Below are positions 9,198 to 28,357 of a DNA stretch of 64,000 nt, piece after piece. The translations under genes and the position numbers were made by a program. Origin of the DNA: Anoplopoma fimbria (taxonomy: Eukaryota > Chordata > Actinopteri > Perciformes > Anoplopomatidae). Below the pieces are notes generated by a model that was not told where the DNA came from, searched no databases, and saw nothing but the letters and a program-made list of their open reading frames with translations. The stretch lies in the NCBI RefSeq assembly GCF_027596085.1, contig NC_072451.1, positions 10,865,098 to 10,929,097 of the forward strand, written 5' to 3'. Positions within the stretch are counted from its first letter, which is position 1. Each line of letters starts with the position of its first letter.

Positions 9198-11364
9198 ATA
9201 CAGACTCTGCCCAGGAAGGGGGATGGAGGTTGGGTGCATGTTGGATCTGGGTTCTGAGGGGTGCCCCCTGCTGGAGTGTGAAGAAAGAGTGATGGAGGCA
9301 GTGAAGAAAGCAAGAAAAAAACAGTGGTGTTTTTGAAGTCAATGAGTGTGTTGACTGGTTCTTGAAAGTCAGGCTGTCTGGAGGGTATTCTATGGAAGCT
9401 TGTGATCAGGGATTTTATGATGCCACTAATAACATTGGGGGACAGCTTGTCCAATTGGGTACAGAAATTGTTCCCCAGTTGGGTAAGAGCTGATTTTGGG
9501 GTCAGTGGTTAGGATAATTGTTAAGGTTTGGCGAGTAACGATTATGGTAAAAAGTTAAAGGAATCCTCAAGGAAATTAATGTAAGTCTATGTAATGCCCT
9601 TTAAAGTGACATATCGTGTGTGTGCTTGCATGTTTACCTTCCTATCCAACAGGGGACTTAACAATACTTACCTTTTAACCAACAGGGCCCCAGTTGGTCA
9701 TGCTCTAAATCATGCTTAAATCATGTTTAAAATGCTCTGGAGATTTATTTTTTCCATTTTAGCCAAGTGGGACTTGATGTGTGCAAATGTTTTAAGTTCA
9801 TGCTCAGCACTGCAGTAGTGATTTTAACGACTCACTCACAAATAATTTTAAACACCACTGCCTTGAAGCCAAGTCGAGTTTTTCAGACTGTAAAGGGGCT
9901 ATTAAACAAGCAACTTAGTGAAGAAACCAGACTCCTGAATCATCTTAACTCAAACTCAATGCGTTCTTTTTTGTTACAAAAACATAGTAACAAATTATAT
10001 CTTAGTACTGAAGCTCAATGTGTTGATGTGCTGTGTTAGAGTTAAAGGCAAACCACAAGGCAGCAGAGTAATACATATTTTTGGATCTGAAAAAATGTAG
10101 GAAAATATAAAAAAGACAACCAGGATGAAATTAAAAATGAAATGAACAGCAATAAGATTATTTTTCAGTATAAATGTCCCGCTTAGATAGCACTGACCAA
10201 CATTGAAACTCGAATATAAGTAATCTGACGAAATAAGCAAAATTAACAATACTTGTATAATAATGATACTTTCAGCAAAATGATTCCACAATTGTCATTT
10301 TTGTCTTAAAATATAATGGCTCAGCCTTAGTGAATGGCTTAACCATTTAAGCTTGGCACTGTATTAAAATAAAGGGTTAGCCAGAAGGCAAAGAGTAGTA
10401 AGTATGTTAAATCTATAAAAGGGGGAAAAAGGACAAAAACAACCATTTTTTTAATATAATGGTCTGCTGCAAGATCCTTACTTTTAATTTGTGATTAATC
10501 ACTAAAATGTAGCTGTGTCCCACTGCCCTCCAGTCTTTATGCTAAGCTAGACTAACCATGTCTTGACTCCAGCTCTGTACTGAACATCCAGACATGAGAT
10601 TGATATCTATCTTCACATCTCACTTTCAAAAAGAAAGATGTACACCAGGTGTAAGACAGTGTTAAGAGACAGACTAGCACATTGTTAAGTTGTTATCATG
10701 GGATTGCTAGCAAATATAGAATATTAGCAGCCTTATAAATGCTGTCTTAAAAATATTTCATCAGAAAATAATCTATTTAAATCATGTCATAATTTGTTTG
10801 AAGTAACAGGTCACGACTCTAAATGACTCATATATTTAGGCCATTCATGTCAGGTTTAGGCAGAAGAATGGACATATGCCTCAAAGGTAATTTGGCTCAA
10901 AACTTAGTTAATATATTACTTACTTCTGTTTATGAATAATTAATTAATTTATTGATGAGTGATGAGTATGTGTATCAACACTTTATGTCAAGCTGAATCA
11001 GACTCTTGATGAGTTTCTAAAGATGTATACGCAGTGGATACTTTACATTTACTGCATAATGTTTGTGCATTAGTAGATACTTCAGGGGATAGAGGACTAT
11101 ATTTGAATATCTGCCAAATGACTGTAATGTAATATCTTCAACGTCAGAAGTCTGACTCCACTGCAGCTGCACAAGATCTGTCATTCTGCATTGTAACAAT
11201 GCTGTATAATGTTGTCGCTCTCTTTCAATATGCATTTGTTGTTCAACAAGTTGTTCTTTGCTTTCCAAACAAAAAAGCTGGAGAGATGACTCGGAAGAAA
11301 ATACCGTCAGCCACTATACTCCTAACCTACTAACGTGTAGATATCAGTGCAGCTTAGGTTAATT
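9198..11364. other. No gene recognised
   Basis: AT-rich sequence with short open frames only. No domain, RNA gene or repeat family recognised. Confidence 0.5.
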
Positions 11365-11552
11365 GAAGACTTTAAATTGCCCGTAGGTGTGGATGTGAGT
11401 GTGAATGGTTGTCTGTCTCTATATGTCAGCCCTGTGATAGCCTGACAACCTGTCCAGGGTGAACCCTGTCTTCACCCAATGACAACTGGGATCGGCTCCA
11501 GGCCCCCCGCGACCCTGAACAGGATAAGATAGATAGAAGATAATGGATGGAA
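11365..11552 (+). mobile_element. SINE fragment (3' half)
   Basis: Matches the 3' half of the SINE at 49203: CTnTAAATTGCCCGTAGGTGT, GAATGGTTGTCTGTCTC, CAGCCCTGTGATAG, ACCTGTCCAGGGTG and CCCCGCGACCC, then a GATAAG...ATGGATGG tail. The head is missing. Confidence 0.8.
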
Positions 11553-13149
11553 GTTTAAGAACATGTTCCCAATTAGGATTAAAATGAGGTATTTTATCTG
11601 CTACATGACAAAAAAAATCAACATTTGAATTAACTTCAGAAACATAATTTGTTTGAAACCCATTGACATCTTGCACTTCGTTTTTGCATTGTTAGCTATT
11701 TGTTCATTTTCAAGTCCAACTTTCTTTTGGTCTTAAACCGTCTCTACTTCTGGCATTATAGATTTTTAGGTTTTCTTGGTGTGAACCAGAACTCAAGTCA
11801 ATATCTCCAAAATCCTTAGACATTAGAAGGTTTTTATCTACTTTTTGACCACAGCCTATTTCTAACCCATTACCCTAACCTCGATGGAAACGTCATGAGG
11901 TCAAGGAAAGATGTGAGGGAGATAATTTCGGATTTAGAAATATAAAATGTAGTGTCTCAGAGAATCTGACTGCACTTTCACTAAGCTATGTAATTATTAT
12001 GCGATGGCGGGTGGCTTGTAATAACGTGGCTCTGCTGGGGTGAACAGACAATGTTCCGAAGATGGATAACAAAAAGCACATCGATACTTCACATGTCCTA
12101 TTGTCCTGCAGACGATATCAAATGTTGACAACCCGGTGAGTAAGTTTTACTTCATCAACAAGGTTGGAATTTGAATTTAGGAAGGAATATAAATGTCAAA
12201 CCAAATGGTTGTCACACAGGGAATGGTAACTCATGCTAATCCTCCTGTCCACTTATTTATTGACATTATTCCCAGTAAGTATGAGAATAATGATTGTATG
12301 AAAAATAATTGAATAATTAATACTTTATGCAAGATATATATAATGTCTTAGGCCTACAAAGCTACTACTGCACATATCATCATTCTTCAGTTTCAAAAAG
12401 CTGAATTAAAAACATAATCCCATAAACAACGTCTCATATTCCTTTTTCTTGAAAAAAGACTTCTGTGTTAAGGTTGATATGCACACCACGCCACTCAGTA
12501 AATACCTTGAAGTGTTGACTTGATTGTGCTTTGAAGTTCTACTGTGACAAAATAGTTGATTTCCCCAAAGATATTACTCAAATAAGCATGGGCCAAAAAC
12601 TACTGCACTCAATAATTAATCAATAACCCATCTACCCAGCTGAGTAGTATATATACCAATGAGCCAATATCAATTAGTTGCCTATTAGGAATATCACAGT
12701 TGCAGAGCAAAATGGGAGATGTGGTGATTGCTGCAGCTGTATGGCTCACGTTGCAGCGAAACCGAGGAGACATTCACATGAGGGTACGACTGCGGAGGTT
12801 CATGGCATTTTGTAAACAAATGGTAAGGTGATGCTGATATGGGTTTTCAACATTGATCACAGAGCCTAGATTGAACATACCATCAAGGCATTTCTGAAAT
12901 TGTTCCAGCAAGTCTAATATATTCCTGTGTGCCCATGGATGAAGTAAGCCTTCAGGGTTTGTCTACCTCATTGTGTTCAGCAGATAAGGGCAAGGTTTAG
13001 GAAAAGATCAGGGTTTGGGTTTCTTTCTTGCAGAAAATCCTGAAGCTTACTTCTTCTATGTACTTGCTGTACAACAATAATGCAATCATTACTTCTAAAA
13101 ATGAAACAAGACAGGAAAAAAAACATCACACTAGTTATGTATTTACACT
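11553..13149. other. No gene recognised
   Basis: AT-rich sequence. A short ATG frame at about 12712-12825 followed by a GTAAGG donor-like site was considered but matches nothing I know. Confidence 0.45.
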
Positions 13150-13330
13150 TTGTCCTTTACATGAGAGGAGCAAAGTATAAGTCCAACACCTTGTCTCCTG
13201 ACCTAAATGCCCTCTTCTTCTCCTTGAGGAGGGCCTTTATCTCAGGAGTGATCCAGGGCTTACTGTTGGAAAAACACTGTACAGTCCTGGTGGGTACATT
13301 CTACTCCATATTTCAGCCATCGTTCCACTT
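13150..13330 (-). pseudogene. LINE ORF2 fragment (linker between endonuclease and RT)
   Basis: On the minus strand the sequence reads VPTRTVQCFSNSKPWITP, then EIKALLKEKKRAFRSGDK. This is the conserved stretch between endonuclease and RT in CR1/L2-like fish LINEs. Nothing recognisable of either domain remains next to it, so it is a small relic. Confidence 0.65.
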
Positions 13331-13971
13331 CCAGGGCATTGAAGAAGACCCCTCACCACTGTGCCTAGATATTTGCAATTGCTGTCACACATTGCCAGAA
13401 GCTGGACAGATTGGGAAAGTTTCCTGTTCAGGTAATCTTGCGCATGCTGATCATGGTGAGCCTTGATGCGGAAGTAGCAACAGTGGCTGAAGGCTGGGCT
13501 GTTGGCAAGCTGTTGGAAGCCATGGCAAACTTCAGCACTCTGTACCAGGGTGGGGGAATGGAGTACTTTGTTTAGGAGACACAAGCTAGCATCACACATG
13601 GGATGTACAATGTAGAACACTGTCATCTTTGGCACATCGAAGGGAGACAACAGTTTAAGACAGACCATGTGCCAGCCGAAATGCAAAGACCATGGACTGC
13701 CTAAGAGACACTAAAAATATCAATTCTATGTAAAACTAGTGGTAAATGGGCTTCCAACTGGTCAACTATTCTAAATGGAGTGTAAAGAATTTAGGAAATA
13801 GGACAGAATGTTGTCAACGTCATGCATTTATAGCCAACATGTGCTGCTAGACCCCTTTTCATCTGTGTGGTCATTATGTTTAGCTTGTATATTACACAGG
13901 AGTAGGTCGGTCTTTTTGTATTCAGGTACTTCTACCTTTACTTACCAGTGATTATTGATGTTCAAAACTCA

Positions 13972-14030
13972 GTTGTTTTTTATGAGACAATATGTTTGTA
14001 ACTTGCACAAATTGTCTCATAAAAAACAAC
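13972..14030. repeat. Perfect 20-bp hairpin
   Basis: gttgttttttatgagacaat (13972-13991) pairs perfectly with attgtctcataaaaaacaac (14011-14030) around a 19-base loop. Origin is unknown; it may be a miniature element end or an RNA stem. Confidence 0.85.
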
Positions 14031-14042
14031 TACAGTGCAGAA

Positions 14043-15410
14043 CTTTGTGAGGTATAACTTAAAGAAAAGACAAAGATCCCTATGTGCACAGTTACGCTGA
14101 GGAACATTACCATTAGCCCTAGAGACCGCTAGTTTTAATTCCACTCCAGAGGAGGACAGCATCTAGTTGTGTGAGTTGGCTCGATGACTATTAAAAAACT
14201 TGAGTTGTGTTTCAAGAAGGAACATTTTTTCTAGAAAAATGTAATTGCCAGGCCTGGCAGTGAAGGCAGAATATTTTTTTAAGATCAAGCAGTGAAGTAA
14301 CCTGTAATTTTGTAATTAAATTAATCTTGATCAAATGTGTCACTTCAGCTGTATTTTTGGTGTCTTATAAACCCATGAGGGTTGGGCACATTATTTGCAT
14401 GACATGAAAATAAAGATGCCAATCAATCACACATGTAAAGCAGAAAACTCCTGTTTTGAGGTTACAATTCTGAAAAAAAAGGCTCCTGAAATCTGTTGCT
14501 ATTGGCTATCTTGTAAGAGTTAGGCGGAAGGAGCTTGCACAGTACGCTGAGTAAGGCGTTGGTCATACAGTTCTTCGAGGTGGGCTATAGGTTTTTTTTT
14601 TGTGGATGCAAGGAATATTGATTCATAATATTCCATTCAATCAGCAATGGAATAACTTTTACTTTAAATTAACACAACAGGAGTCATATCATTTTTTTAC
14701 ATCTTAAGCAAGAAGCCCCAGAAATCTCACAGGAAGATTCATCATCTCCTATTAACACCATGAATAACAGAATGTCACTGTAAGGGTGGTTGGGGCAGAA
14801 TGCACAGTGACTGATAATGGAATAGTCTAAATGATCATAATTGCTTTCACCTCAAATGTTGAGCAGTTAATCAAATTTGTAGATAACAAATAAATAGGTA
14901 CATTACATTTCCATACAGAAGGCTGGGGTATCCAATGTAAGCCTGTTTTATGCCCCTCCAGGCCCATTTCCTTTACCACCTGCCTGTATTCAGTAGAATC
15001 TTTATTGTCATTGTGCTATAAATAATAAAAACGTGTTTAGCAGCTCTTCAGTAGTGTGCAATCAGTCAATATTTGTCACATGAAACCGTATAAGGTACAA
15101 TTCCTGTAGATCAGAAATGGCTTAATTAACCATTCCTATTTATGATAACAACATTGTAATCCATATATAAGCCTCCTTACTCCCAGACTGATTTGGCTAT
15201 ATTCCTCTTCCCACTGGTTCTAGTTCAACCCTTGCTTATATCAATGCTGGGGTTTTAGCATCTGCAACTGAAGTTAAATAAATGATTGATATTCAAACTA
15301 ATTGTTTGTCCTCATTGGATGATTGAGGCAGCTTCTTCCATTTCAATTAAATAAATACAGGTTTGGTTTGCTGTGTTTAAACTCCTATGCAGCTTTTCCC
15401 TCATTTGCCA
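14043..15410. other. No gene recognised
   Basis: AT-rich intergenic or intronic sequence; nothing supported. Confidence 0.5.
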
Positions 15411-15525
15411 TCTACACAGCTGCTCTGAATCAGGCAGTCAGCCTTCTGCCTGTTCTCCTGCCTAATCACCTCATTCCCCTCACCTGAGCTTCTCAGCCCT
15501 ATCTCCCAACCTGCACTTCACTTTG
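15411..15525 (+). repeat. Dispersed repeat copy
   Basis: Direct-orientation relative of 2159-2320, sharing acacagctgctctnaatcag and the CCTAATCAnCTnATTCCCCTC block. Class unknown. Confidence 0.55.
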
Positions 15526-21254
<5,729 letters not shown>

Positions 21255-21430
21255 ATGAACCAGACCATTGCAGGCTATTAAAGCGAGGGCACCCTCATCA
21301 TGTGTGAGGGCACGTTGCCAGAGGAGCTGGACACATTTTATGCCCGCTTTGATCTCCTCAACAAAGAGAAGTATACTCTGCCTCTAGAGGACCAGCCACT
21401 GTTTGTGGTCAGGGAATCATTGATCAAGAG
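21255..21430 (+). pseudogene. LINE ORF2 fragment
   Basis: The frame holds LPEELDTFYARFDLLNKE, the motif upstream of the RT domain in CR1/L2-like fish LINEs, followed by a degraded stretch (DQPLFVVRESL). No RT core follows. Confidence 0.55.
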
Positions 21431-21897
21431 GCAGAAGAAAGGGACAAAGGGCAAGCAGGTCTCATGCTACAATTACATAATCTATGAACAACGCACGGTC
21501 AAGTCACTACTTCATCAATGCAAAGATTTAAAATTGTGTATAAGATAACTTAAGTATATTTTTCACACCTCTTCAACCTTTGAGAAAGGGTGGTCCCCAC
21601 AAGGGATTAATCTATATCTTGGTCCCCATTTAAATGGAAACCAGGAATTCAGCAGTCGATGACATTAAGGCTGTGCAATGAAGCAGCTGTTGCATGCAAA
21701 ATGTACGATGTTGTCTAAAGCAATCAGGCGACCTATCAGGTGGTGAGGCAACAGAATACTGATGAGCTGTCGGAGGGGAAGAGAAGCTGCTGATAAGTCA
21801 GGTTCAAGTGATGAATATGGGGGAATGTGTAAACGCATTGGCAGGCATTACATATTTACTTGTTAGGGGAATCTGCTAAGAGATGGCAGGCAAAACA

Positions 21898-21933
21898 AAC
21901 ACACACACACACATACACACACACACACACACA
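21898..21933 (+). repeat. (AC)n microsatellite
   Basis: About 17 AC units with one AT interruption. Confidence 0.9.
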
Positions 21934-22379
21934 TTTGCACAATATCACAGTGGCTGCACACTTTCCATTTTTCACATATATAATTTTATGATAGATGGTG
22001 GCAGTTAAATGTAGATGAAGACAATCCACATGGTGTTTTCTTTTGTTTATTTGTCTTTTTAAACTTCTAAACAACGTTTATAGTTTTTTCCATCAGTTCT
22101 ATTTGGTATGATAGGTGCTGTAGTAAGGGGATACAATTGAATGTAATATTTTGGGTTAAGGTCTGTGCCTGTCTTGATGTCCTTTATTATCCATTTATCT
22201 AGTTTGTAATGCAACTTGTTTGGTAAAACATTGGTTTACAAGCTCTGGCTGAAAAAATATCAACCGTTGACAATGCTTCTCCAGAGCCCGAATACATTGT
22301 ACAAGTGCATTTAAGAAATGGCGGTTGAATGATCAGATATGATAGCGGTGAGTAAAAAAATAAAACAGGGAACATTGAA

Positions 22380-24590
22380 CATCCATCCATCCATCCATCC
22401 ATCCATCCATCGTCTACCGCTTATCCGGGGCCGGGTCGCGGGGGCAGCAAGCTAAGGAGGGTCCTCCAGATGTCCTTCTCCCCAGCAACACTTTCCAGCT
22501 CCTCCTGGGGAACCGCAAGGCGTTTCCAGGCCAGACGAGATATGTAATCCCTCCAGCGTGTTCTGGGTCTACCAGTTGGATGTGCCTGGAAAACCTCTAA
22601 AGGGAGGTGTCCAGGGGGCATCCTGATCAGATGCCCGAACCACCTCAGCTCTACTCCGAGCTCACTCCGGATGTCTGAGCTCCTCACCCTATCTCTAAAG
22701 CTGAGCCCAGCCACCCTACGAAGGAAGCTAATTTCGGCCGCTTGTATCCACAATCTCATTATTTCAGTCACTACCCAAAGCTCATGACCATAGGTGAGGG
22801 TTGAAACGTAGATCCATAGCCTTAGACTTGGAGGTACTGACTCTCATCCCAACCGCATCACACTCGTCTGCAAACCACCTCAGTGCGTGCAGAAGGTCAC
22901 GTTCTGAAGGAGCCACAGAACCACATCATCCACAAAAAGCAGGGATGCGATTCTGAGGTCCCCAAACCAGACACTCTTCTCCCCCGGCTGCGCCTTGAAA
23001 TCCTGTCCATGAAAGGGTAAAGAGCTGCAAGGGTAAAGAGCTGGTCCACTGTTACACAGCCAGGACGGAATCCGCATTGCTCGACCTGATTCTGAGGGAA
23101 TCTGCCACTCCACAGGCACTGTACCTGCCTTCCACGCAACACTGAAGAGACGTGTCAGCAAAGACAGCCCATCAATGTCCAGAGCCTTTACCATCTCCGG
23201 TCGAATCTCATCCACTCCTGGTACCTTGCAGCTGAAGACCTTTTTGTCTACCTCAACGACCTCTGCCAGGCATATGGAAGAGTCTTCCCCTGAGTCTTCA
23301 GACTCTGCCTCTTCCACAGAGGATGTGTTAGTCGGGTTCAGGAGTTCCTCAAAGTGTTCTTTCCACCACTCCTCAATATCCCCAGTCCGGGTCTGCAGTT
23401 CTCCCTCCCTGCTGAGCACAGCCTGAGACAAGCCCTGCTTCCCCTTTCTGAGTCGTCTCACGGTTTGCCAGAACTTCCTTGAGGCCAGTCGAAAGTCCTT
23501 CTCCATGGCCTCCCCAAACTCCTCCCACACCCGGCAACTGAACACCACATAACTGCTGCAGCTGCAGCCCTTCTGGCCAACCGGTACCTGCCTGCTGATT
23601 CAGGAGACCCCTGGGCCAGCCAAGCCCGAAAGGCCTCCTTCTTCAGCTTGACGGCCTCCTGCACCGCTGGTGTCCACCAGCAGGTTTTCAGGTTGCCGTC
23701 ACGACAGGCACCGATCACCTTCTGACCACAACTCCTAGCAGCAGCTTCCACAATGGAGGATCTCAACATGGCCCACTCGGATTCCATGTCCCCAGCCTCC
23801 CCCGGGATGCACGATAAATTCTTCTGGAGGTGGGAGTTGAAGACTTCGCGGACAGGATCGTCAGCCAGACGTTCCCAGTTCACCCTTACCACACGCTTGG
23901 GTTTACCAGGTCTGTCCGGCAGCCTCCCCCGCCACGTGATCCAACTCACCACCAGGTGGTGATCAGTTGACAGTTCTGCTCCTCTCTTCACCCGAGTATC
24001 CAAGACATACGGCCGCAGGTCTGATGACACAACTACAAAGTCGATCATAGACCTTTGGCCTAGGGTGTTCTGGTACCAAGTACGTACACTTATGAACCAC
24101 CCTATGCTCAAACATGGTGTTTGTTATGGATAGCCCATGACTAGCACAGAAGTCCAACAACAAAGCACCACTATGGTTCAGATCAAGCAGGCCGTTCCTC
24201 CCAATCACACCCCTCCAGGTTTCTCCATCGTTGCCCACATGAGCGTTGAAGTCTCCCAGAAGAACTATGGAGTCCCCAGTTGGCGCCCTTTCCAGAACGC
24301 CATCCAAGGACTCCAAGAAGGCCGCGTACTCTGGACTGCTGTTCGGTGCATAGGCACAAACAACAGTCAGAGACTTCCCCCTCGCGACTCGTAGTCGCAG
24401 GGAGGCGACCCTCTCGTTCTCCGGGGAAAACTCCGGTTCCTTCCCCGCCAGAGAGGTGACTTTCCATGTCCCTAGAGCTAGTCTGCGATGCCGGGGGTCA
24501 GCACGCCCAGGTCCCCGCCCCTGCCTGCTGCCCGGCTCACATTGCACCCGACCCCAGTGCCTATCCCTGCGGGTGGTGGGCCCACAGAGC
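22380..24590 (-). mobile_element. Damaged LINE copy (endonuclease to 3' tail)
   Basis: A minus-strand non-LTR retrotransposon whose ORF2 would encode an APE-type endonuclease and RT. Endonuclease blocks are [19 protein letters not shown] (near 24260), [16 protein letters not shown] (near 24000) and [11 protein letters not shown] (near 23950). The linker (EEWWKEHFEELLN, near 23350) and the start of RT follow. RT catalytic LLFVDDVVL is near 22930, but much of the RT core between 23100 and 22960 is deleted and frames shift repeatedly. The C-terminal part (FLRRVAGLSFRDRVRSSDIR, ELRWFGHLIRMPPG, GRPRTRWRDYISR) runs to 22430. The element ends CCGCGACCCGGCCCCGGATAAGCGG then (ATGG)n at 22380-22410. 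It also lacks part of the endonuclease N-terminus. It is the same family as 2889-3873 and the nested copy in 29014-39600. Confidence 0.92.
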
Positions 24591-25502
24591 AGTGGCTCGT
24601 TGTAGATTTTTCAGGCTGTGTACTTTACTCTTTTTGTTCACTTAGATTTATCAGTAAAACTATTTCAGTATCAATACATTTGGTGGGTTCTTATGTTACA
24701 CTTTAAGCCAGCACTTTTCCATCTGCAGAATATACCTGTAATGGAAATTCCACAATCTTATGCATTCTCTGTAAAGAGAGACTTTGTCTCTCCAAAGAGC
24801 AAACTTTAGTGACCAAGGAGAGAACAAGATAAGATGGCCCACATTGATCTGTGTGATGCTGTTTTGTTCCAAGACAAGATAATGTGTACTTGACACTGCC
24901 TTCTCCTCTGTACTTTATTCATTTATTTCTCATTTATTTGACTGTTCTGTGGGTCTGGCTTCAGATCTTTGAATTAAACTTACAGAAAGAGGAAAGTTGA
25001 CTTTGTACTTTCTTCACCTGATATTGCCACCACATACCTGTAAGCCAGTTACAGTCACTGACTCTGTAATGAGATGCTGCTGTAAATTGTGTGCTGATTA
25101 CACACAGATTGCTAATTAAAATTGATTAAGAGCTTTCATTTATGTCAATCTGGTCCTGAAGGCGTTGATTGGCATGACAGGAAATTAACGCTGCCATAGT
25201 GTTTTTTTTATGGGTGCCTAAGTCATCAGTAACTATCAGTAACTAAATAAATCAAGGGGATTGCTGTCTGAAATGTTCCCCTTGCTCCGGACGTTGCCTA
25301 GGGTAATAAAATCCTTTTCATATTGCTGGTTGTGTTTTTTTTATGTTTTGCATGCAGTCACTTTGGTCATCCAGCCCTGTGGGAAAACTGTTACAAAAAC
25401 AGTATAATATTCTTATTCTTATGCTATTTCAATAGCTAAATTGTATATGTGCTGCCCTGTGGTTTTATCTGGAACAGTTAGGAATAAATGTATTTTATAA
25501 TT

Positions 25503-25510
<8 letters not shown>
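24591..25510. other. No gene recognised
   Basis: AT-rich. The segment 25060-25220 (around gctaattaaaattgattaag) looks like a conserved non-coding element by composition only. Confidence 0.4.

Positions 25511-25589
<79 letters not shown>
25511..25589 (+). repeat. (TG)n microsatellite
   Basis: About 39 TG units followed by a G7 run. Confidence 0.97.
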
Positions 25590-25590
<1 letters not shown>

Positions 25591-27160
25591 GGGGGGGCAT
25601 TACCTCCTCACAATATTGACTGAAATAATCAGAGAACATGTATAAACAGACGTAATACGATAGAACACAATAGTATCGCTACAGAAACGTGCATAAACAG
25701 AGACTAATGTCAATAAACCTGTTGCCCCAGTGCATGCTGGGAGACTTCCCACTACATCTAGCATCAACAATAATGGCGTTAACATATAGCATACCCAGTA
25801 AAACATGTCATGACTTTACCATGCTCCTGAAAAACATTGGTGGGAAAACACAGAGAAAACACATCATTCAGCCTGTCATCGACCCACATGTTCTTCAAAA
25901 TGGAAATTAACATGTGAGTATTAGCAATATAAGAACATAGTGAACTGGTCTCCAGGTAGGTAGACAGCTTCCCTTTGCTTTTCTAAATCAAAGCAAAAGG
26001 TTTTATTTTTTACTTATACTTACATTTATATTCAGATACAGAATATCTCTAAACTGTTTGTCCTGATTGATTGAAAAAGGAGAAGTCCTTTCCTATGACA
26101 GCATAGATAGTAGACGTGTGAAGTAAATGGCTCCTTGCTTTTTGCTGTGCTCACATACAGTATCTCTGGATTAGTTTGTGAATGCTAGGTGTGTGTCTGT
26201 GTGTGTGCTCCTCTGACAATATAACATTTTCCCTAGGATGTAATTAATTAGTGGCGGGTATTGTAATAATGTCAACATCTAAGTGCTTTATTCCATGCAT
26301 TATAATCAGCTTTATTATCTCATCTCTATTCCCAATTCAATTTTACTCCTGGCTTCCCCCATCAGCAGCTAAGGGTCCCACACAACGGCAGGATAAACGA
26401 TTGTGCTTTGTGCAGCGCAACTTCCTCATCAGGCGATAAGATTGCACTGATTAAAGAGATTACTTCTGCCTGACACATCAATAAATCAGCTTTATTGTTT
26501 TGTTGAGACTGCAGTGCAGCACACACATTCTCTGAGTGATGGTGTTGTTTGGTTGTTGCTGTTTTGGGTTCCCAGTGCAAACTTTATGAGGCAGGGAACT
26601 ACCACCATGTGAGGATTACTGTGCTGCTGCCGAGGAGTAGTGCTTACTCTCTCTATCTGATTGCCTCTGCCTACACTCACCATCTCCTCTCTTCTCTCTG
26701 TCAGCTTTATCTTTCTCTGTGTGCTTTTACGCTGTTTTCTGTGTGTGGGCTTTAGCTGTTTCTTAGCCAGTAGAGTGGGTCATCCTCTAATCACATTTTG
26801 TCCCTCTTACATGGGCAAGACAGTGAGCCCAAAGTGATGGTCAGACAGCCTTTTCTATATACCGATGCATAGGGAACCCTTTAGCATCTATATGAAATGC
26901 ACCAGACTTTCAACTCACTACAATGTAAACCCATCCGCCTAATTATTAGACGCTCCGAGAGTGTGATAGTATGAAGATCAAAAAAACACACACAAGGCGG
27001 GAGGGGAGGTGAATGAGTCACAAACACAGGATTTTCAACCAGGAGACTGCATTCCAGACTGTTGTTTGTGTCTTGTTTGTGTCTTGCTGTTGTTTTGAAG
27101 TTGCATTAGTAATGTTTGTGACGTGTTTGCCATGCTTATGTTATGTTATATATATATATA
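25590..27160. other. No gene recognised
   Basis: Only short open frames. 26250-26490 has a conserved-looking non-coding composition. An (AT)n run of about ten units lies at 27148-27161, at the 3' end of the next LINE. Confidence 0.4.
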
Positions 27161-28357
27161 TTCCTTTATTGATTCCCATGGGGGAAATTCGGGTGTTGCA
27201 GCAGCTCAACTACATAGAAACAGATAATAAATACACATATTATACAATAAAATAAAAACAGAATAAAAATAAAAATAAAAATAAAAATAAAAATAAAAAT
27301 AAAAATGTACAGTATATCCACATGGGGGGGGGCGGCTGGTCAGCATGTTGACAGACTGTGGTCTCCGCTGTTGTTATACAGTCTGATGGCAGTGGGCACA
27401 AACGCTCCGTCCTGCTCTTTGGTAGAATCAGCCGATGGCTGAAAGAGCTGCCCAGCTGCCACAGTTCCTCATGGAGAGGATGAGAGGGATTGTCCAGGAT
27501 GGCTCCGAGTTTGGCCTTCATCCTCCTCTCACCCACTGACTCCAGACTGTCCAGCTCCAGACCCACCACAGAGCTGGCTTTCCTCACCAGCTTATTAAGT
27601 TTGTTGGCATCTCCAGTCCTGATGCCACCACCCCAGCACACCACAGCAAAGAAGAGGGCGCTGGCTACCACAGACTGGTAGAATGCCTTGAGCAGTTTAT
27701 TGCACACATTGAATGACCTCAGCCTCCTCAGGAAGAACAGCCTGCTCTGTCCTTTCCTGTAGAGGGCATCAGTGTTGTGTGTCCAGTCCAGTTTATTGTT
27801 GATCTGCACCCCAAGGTACTTGTAGGACTCAACCCTCTCCACTTCCCCTCCCTGAATGAAAACAGGGACAGGGGGGCTTCTGTTCCTCTGGTAGTCTACT
27901 ACAAGCTCCTTGGTCTTGCTGATGTTGAGCTTCAGGTGGTTGTTGCTGCACCATGTGATGAAGCTCTCAATCAGTCCTCTGTACTCCTCCTCGTTGTCCC
28001 TGGTGATACATCCAACAATGGAGGAGTCATCGGAAAACTTTTGGAGGTGGCAGGAACCAGAGTTGAAGCGGAAGTCTGAGGTGTAGAGAGTGAAGTGGAA
28101 CGGTGCCAGTACAGTTCCATGGGGTGCGCCGGTATTGCTGATCACAGACTCAGAGACACAGCCATCCACCCTGACGTACTGTGGCCGTCTGTGATCCAGG
28201 AAGTGGTGTCGGGGTGCAGGTTAATCTCCAGCAGCTTCTCTCTCAGTAGGGAGGGCTGGATGGTGTTGAAAGCACTGGAGAAGTCAAAGAACATGACTCT
28301 CACAGTGCTTCCCTGCTTCTCCAGGTGAGAGAGGGCCTTGTACGTCAGGTAGATGAT
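27161..28357 (-). mobile_element. 5'-truncated LINE (CR1/L2/Rex1-like), RT C-terminal half
   Basis: The minus-strand frame 28169-27240 holds the second half of an RT: TGAPHGTVLAPFHFTLYTSD, the catalytic-site region FSDDSSIVG (the usual F/Y-A-D-D reads FSDD here), then LNISKTKELVVDY, ESYKYLGVQINNKLDW and RLFFLRRLRSFNVC. After the usual C-terminal region the frame reads through a (TTTTTA)n tract as an artificial Phe-Leu tail. The 3' UTR continues to 27161, with GAATCAATAAAGGAATATATAT at the end. Homology is detectable to about 28357 at the 5' side. The changed Ala-to-Ser in the catalytic motif and the truncation suggest a dead copy. Same broad group as 36451-38617. Confidence 0.88.
27262..27306 (-). 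repeat. (TTTTTA)n tract in LINE 3' UTR
   Basis: About seven units of aaaaat on the plus strand, inside the LINE tail region. Confidence 0.9.

Noticed and set aside
12712..12830. Short ATG frame followed by a splice-donor-like GTAAGG
   Set aside because: About 38 codons, no domain and no matching downstream exon.
27240..27310. Phe-Leu repeat at the end of the LINE frame
   Set aside because: Read-through of a (TTTTTA)n tract in the 3' UTR, not protein.
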